From JBBAFB01 sp041655595 (lineage in GTDB: Bacteria > Bacillota > DULZ01): a stretch of 15,049 nucleotides of DNA. The DNA is taken from NCBI GenBank assembly GCA_041655595.1, contig JBBAFB010000047.1, forward strand, positions 1 through 15,049. The letters are read 5' to 3'. Under the pieces are notes generated by a model that was not told the origin of the DNA, ran no database searches, and was given only the letters and a program-made list of their open reading frames with translations. Every line of letters starts with the position of its first letter. Position 1 is the stretch's first letter. Positions 12,800 through 15,049 of the stretch are shown here, one piece after another. A program made the position numbers and the translations under genes.

Positions 12800-14598
12800 A
12801 ACACAGCATTAAGGTTCTCAGCGAACAAACAGCTAATCAAATAGCAGCCGGTGAAGTGATTGTTCGCCCTGCTTCGGTGCTGAAAGAATTAGTAGAAAAC
12901 TCAATAGATGCAAGTAGCAAAAGAATTGAAATCAGACTCAGGGAGGGCGGTCTTAAAGGCATTCGAGTCATTGATGATGGCCGGGGTATGAGTGAATCGG
13001 ATTGTAGGGCAGCTTTCGTGAGACATGCAACCAGTAAAATAAACAGCATTGAGGATTTGCTAAAAATTAAAACCCTCGGTTTTAGAGGTGAAGCATTGCC
13101 TAGCATTGCTTCTGTAAGTAAAACTAAATTAATTTCCCGTCGGGCCGATAGCGGTGAAGGGACAAAAGTTTTGTTGCATGGAGGTAAATTGGTGGAGAGT
13201 ATTGCCGTTGGCTGCCCGGTGGGGACTGATATTTTAGTGGAGGACTTATTTTTCAATGTTCCGGCAAGAAAAAAATACATAAACAAACCTGCAACCGAGG
13301 CTTTTCAATCCGCCGAACTTGTCCAAAAACTGGCCCTTGCTTACCCCTGCATTAGTTTTAAGTTTTGGCATAATGAGCATTTAGTATTTACTACAAACGG
13401 TTTGGGTAATTTGGCTGATGTTCTTATTGTTGTATATGGCTTAGAATATGTTGAAAAAACGATACCAATTTCCTATCAAGACAATAACATCCAAGTTGAG
13501 GGTGTAATCGGTAAAAGCTATTTTCATCGTAGCAACCGGGAAAGACAAGTTTTTATTGTAAACGGGCGTGTGGTAAAAAATAACTTAATACAAAACACTT
13601 TGGAAAATGCTTATCGTGGCAAATTGCCGGTCAAAAGATACCCTATAGCAATTATAAGTATAAATGTACCTCCGGCTTCAGTTGACATAAATGTTCACCC
13701 TACCAAATCAGAAGTTAAATTTATTTTTAATGAACAAATGATCCAGGGCCTGACTCAGGCTTTAGCTGGTGGTTTATATTCCAAACCGCATATTCCTTTT
13801 TTGTTTGAAAGCGAGCAGCACAAATATATACATCCGGAGTTAAAACAAAAAAATATTTCAGCTCCCATGAATGATTTTTTCCAAACTAGCTTAACAAGCA
13901 AAATGTCTTCGCGGGAAAATTCCTTAGTAGAATATGGCCCGGAAAATATCGAAAACCGACTGCATGGCGGTGAACATTCGTCGGAAATAGAACAAGTTAA
14001 AAACGATTTTAACAATGAAATTTTCCCTGTTATGAAAGTGGTCGGCCAACTGTTTGACAGTTTTATTGTCGCCGAGGGGCAAGATGCTTTCTACATTATT
14101 GATCAACATGGAGCACATGAACGTATTTATTATGAAGATTTGCTTGAAAAATACTCAAAGCGTGCTGTAAGATCCCAAGGGTTGGCAATCCCTACGATAC
14201 TGAAGCTGACTGCCATTGAAAGCCAATTATTGATCGAAAAAATCATCACCCTAGCTGATCTCGGAATTATAATAGAACATTTTGGGAACAATGATTTTCT
14301 GGTTAGGACCGCCCCCGAAGGCTTGGATAGCAATGAAGTTATTGAACTGGTAAAAGAACTTTTGCAAAAAGTAAGCAAAGAAGGTCTTCTTTCATATGAT
14401 CTTCTGAATGAAAAAATACTAAAATTAATCGCTTGTAAGCAAGCTATTAAAGCCAATCTGGTTTTATCCTTAGCGGAACAACAGATGCTGATAGAAAAAC
14501 TTAGCACAAAAAAGGATCCCTTCACCTGCCCTCACGGCAGGCCAATAATTACCAGCATGAGTACAAAGGATCTGAGAAAGCGATTTGATAGAGAATGA
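12796..14598 (+). CDS. mutL: DNA mismatch repair protein MutL (endonuclease type)
   Basis: MutL couples mismatch recognition by MutS to strand incision. The 600-residue product has the N-terminal GHKL ATPase: E31 and N35 in KELVENSIDAS, DDGRGM (60-65), ATSKI and GFRGEA (95-100). A poorly conserved linker covers about 330-410. The C-terminal domain carries the nicking-endonuclease motifs DQHGAHERIYYE (436-447, a variant of DQHAx2Ex4E), ACK at 546-548 and CPHGRP (578-583). These bind the metal ions for latent nuclease activity, as expected where MutH is absent. QGLAIP (461-466) sits where the beta-clamp-binding motif of Bacillus MutL is found. Start and stop each overlap a neighbour by four bases, so its level is probably coupled to MutS and MiaA. 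Confidence 0.97.
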   Translation: MKHSIKVLSEQTANQIAAGEVIVRPASVLKELVENSIDASSKRIEIRLREGGLKGIRVIDDGRGMSESDCRAAFVRHATSKINSIEDLLKIKTLGFRGEALPSIASVSKTKLISRRADSGEGTKVLLHGGKLVESIAVGCPVGTDILVEDLFFNVPARKKYINKPATEAFQSAELVQKLALAYPCISFKFWHNEHLVFTTNGLGNLADVLIVVYGLEYVEKTIPISYQDNNIQVEGVIGKSYFHRSNRERQVFIVNGRVVKNNLIQNTLENAYRGKLPVKRYPIAIISINVPPASVDINVHPTKSEVKFIFNEQMIQGLTQALAGGLYSKPHIPFLFESEQHKYIHPELKQKNISAPMNDFFQTSLTSKMSSRENSLVEYGPENIENRLHGGEHSSEIEQVKNDFNNEIFPVMKVVGQLFDSFIVAEGQDAFYIIDQHGAHERIYYEDLLEKYSKRAVRSQGLAIPTILKLTAIESQLLIEKIITLADLGIIIEHFGNNDFLVRTAPEGLDSNEVIELVKELLQKVSKEGLLSYDLLNEKILKLIACKQAIKANLVLSLAEQQMLIEKLSTKKDPFTCPHGRPIITSMSTKDLRKRFDRE

Positions 14599-15049
14599 AA
14601 GCTATGGTTGAACAAAGACACAAATTAGCTTTAATTGTAGGGCCGACGGCAATTGGAAAAACAGAAGTTGCGGTTGAGGTGGCTTCTTTGATAGAAGGGG
14701 AGATTATTTCCGCCGACTCCGTTCAAGTTTTTAAGGGCCTGGATATAGGCTCAGGCAAAATTACTCCTGCTGAAGCTATTGCAACAAATGGTAAATTGAT
14801 TTCTCATCATCTTATCAGCATTTTATCGCCTAGGGAAGAATTTAATGTAACAAAATTTAAAAACAAGGCGGAAGGCTTAATTCCGGAAATTATAGCTAAA
14901 GGCAAGGCCCCTATTTTAGTAGGGGGCACCGGCCTTTATATCGAAGCAGTAATTGATCCTTACAATTTTCCAAGAATACCGAGCAGCGTCAAGCTTCGAG
15001 AAAGGTTTTACGCGGAAGCAGTGCAAAACGGAAATGAATATTTGCATAA
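14595..15049 (+). CDS. miaA: tRNA dimethylallyltransferase, N-terminal part (partial)
   Basis: MiaA transfers the dimethylallyl group from DMAPP to N6 of A37 in tRNA, making the substrate for MiaB. About 151 codons are present and the frame is still open at the window edge, so roughly half the protein is missing. Visible motifs are the P-loop GPTAIGKTE near the N-terminus, SADSVQVFKGLDIGSGK (prenyl-acceptor and nucleotide-binding region), HHLISILSPREEFNV and LVGGTGLYIEAV. ATG 14595 overlaps the mutL stop (ATGA), which suggests translational coupling; an alternative ATG at 14604 would remove three residues. The mutS-mutL-miaA order, often followed by hfq, is common in Firmicutes. No defect is visible in the part that can be read. 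Confidence 0.95.
   Translation, partial: MKAMVEQRHKLALIVGPTAIGKTEVAVEVASLIEGEIISADSVQVFKGLDIGSGKITPAEAIATNGKLISHHLISILSPREEFNVTKFKNKAEGLIPEIIAKGKAPILVGGTGLYIEAVIDPYNFPRIPSSVKLRERFYAEAVQNGNEYLH

Noticed and set aside
12837..13286. A 149-codon frame on the - strand inside mutL
   Set aside because: It is antisense to the conserved ATPase domain of mutL, starts without a ribosome site and encodes low-complexity Ser/Leu-rich sequence.

Overview
The window is a stretch of ordinary chromosome from a low-GC, Gram-positive, endospore-forming bacterium, most likely a clostridium of the Peptococcaceae/Desulfotomaculum type. The evidence is spoVS, the rny-ymdB neighbourhood, strong AGGAGG-type ribosome sites, frequent TTG starts, AT-rich spacers, and a MutL of the endonuclease class used by bacteria without MutH. 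Every substantial gene lies on the + strand. I see no tRNA, rRNA, CRISPR array, insertion sequence, phage gene or other mobile element. The lineage is inferred from gene order and protein character, not from a database search.

Left part (1-5125): the 3' end of rny (RNase Y) and its terminator; an unrecognised 174-residue protein; ymdB (metallophosphoesterase, a known RNase Y partner in Bacillus); spoVS behind a near-consensus sigma-H-like promoter and followed by a terminator; then a membrane dipeptidase (M19), a PHP-domain phosphoesterase and a DapL-like aminotransferase. The PHP and aminotransferase genes overlap by 8 bases.

Middle part (5126-8729): two very small genes, one coding for a coiled-coil protein and one for a helix-turn-helix protein, the second ending inside a terminator hairpin. 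Next come guaB (IMP dehydrogenase) with an extended -10 promoter, a HAD hydrolase 12 bases behind it, and a Nudix-fold protein whose Nudix box has lost several conserved residues. Inverted repeats lie before and after the Nudix gene, and a strong terminator closes the section.

Right part (8730-15049): miaB, mutS, mutL and the start of miaA. mutS/mutL and mutL/miaA each overlap by four bases (ATGA), so these genes are probably translationally coupled. MiaA and MiaB perform successive steps of ms2i6A37 tRNA modification, and MutS and MutL form the mismatch-repair core. miaA runs off the end of the window.

I found no convincing undescribed multi-gene system. The items most worth a second look are the degenerate Nudix protein, the unknown gene between rny and ymdB, the two-gene coiled-coil/HTH pair with its hairpins, and the sigma-H-like site before spoVS.
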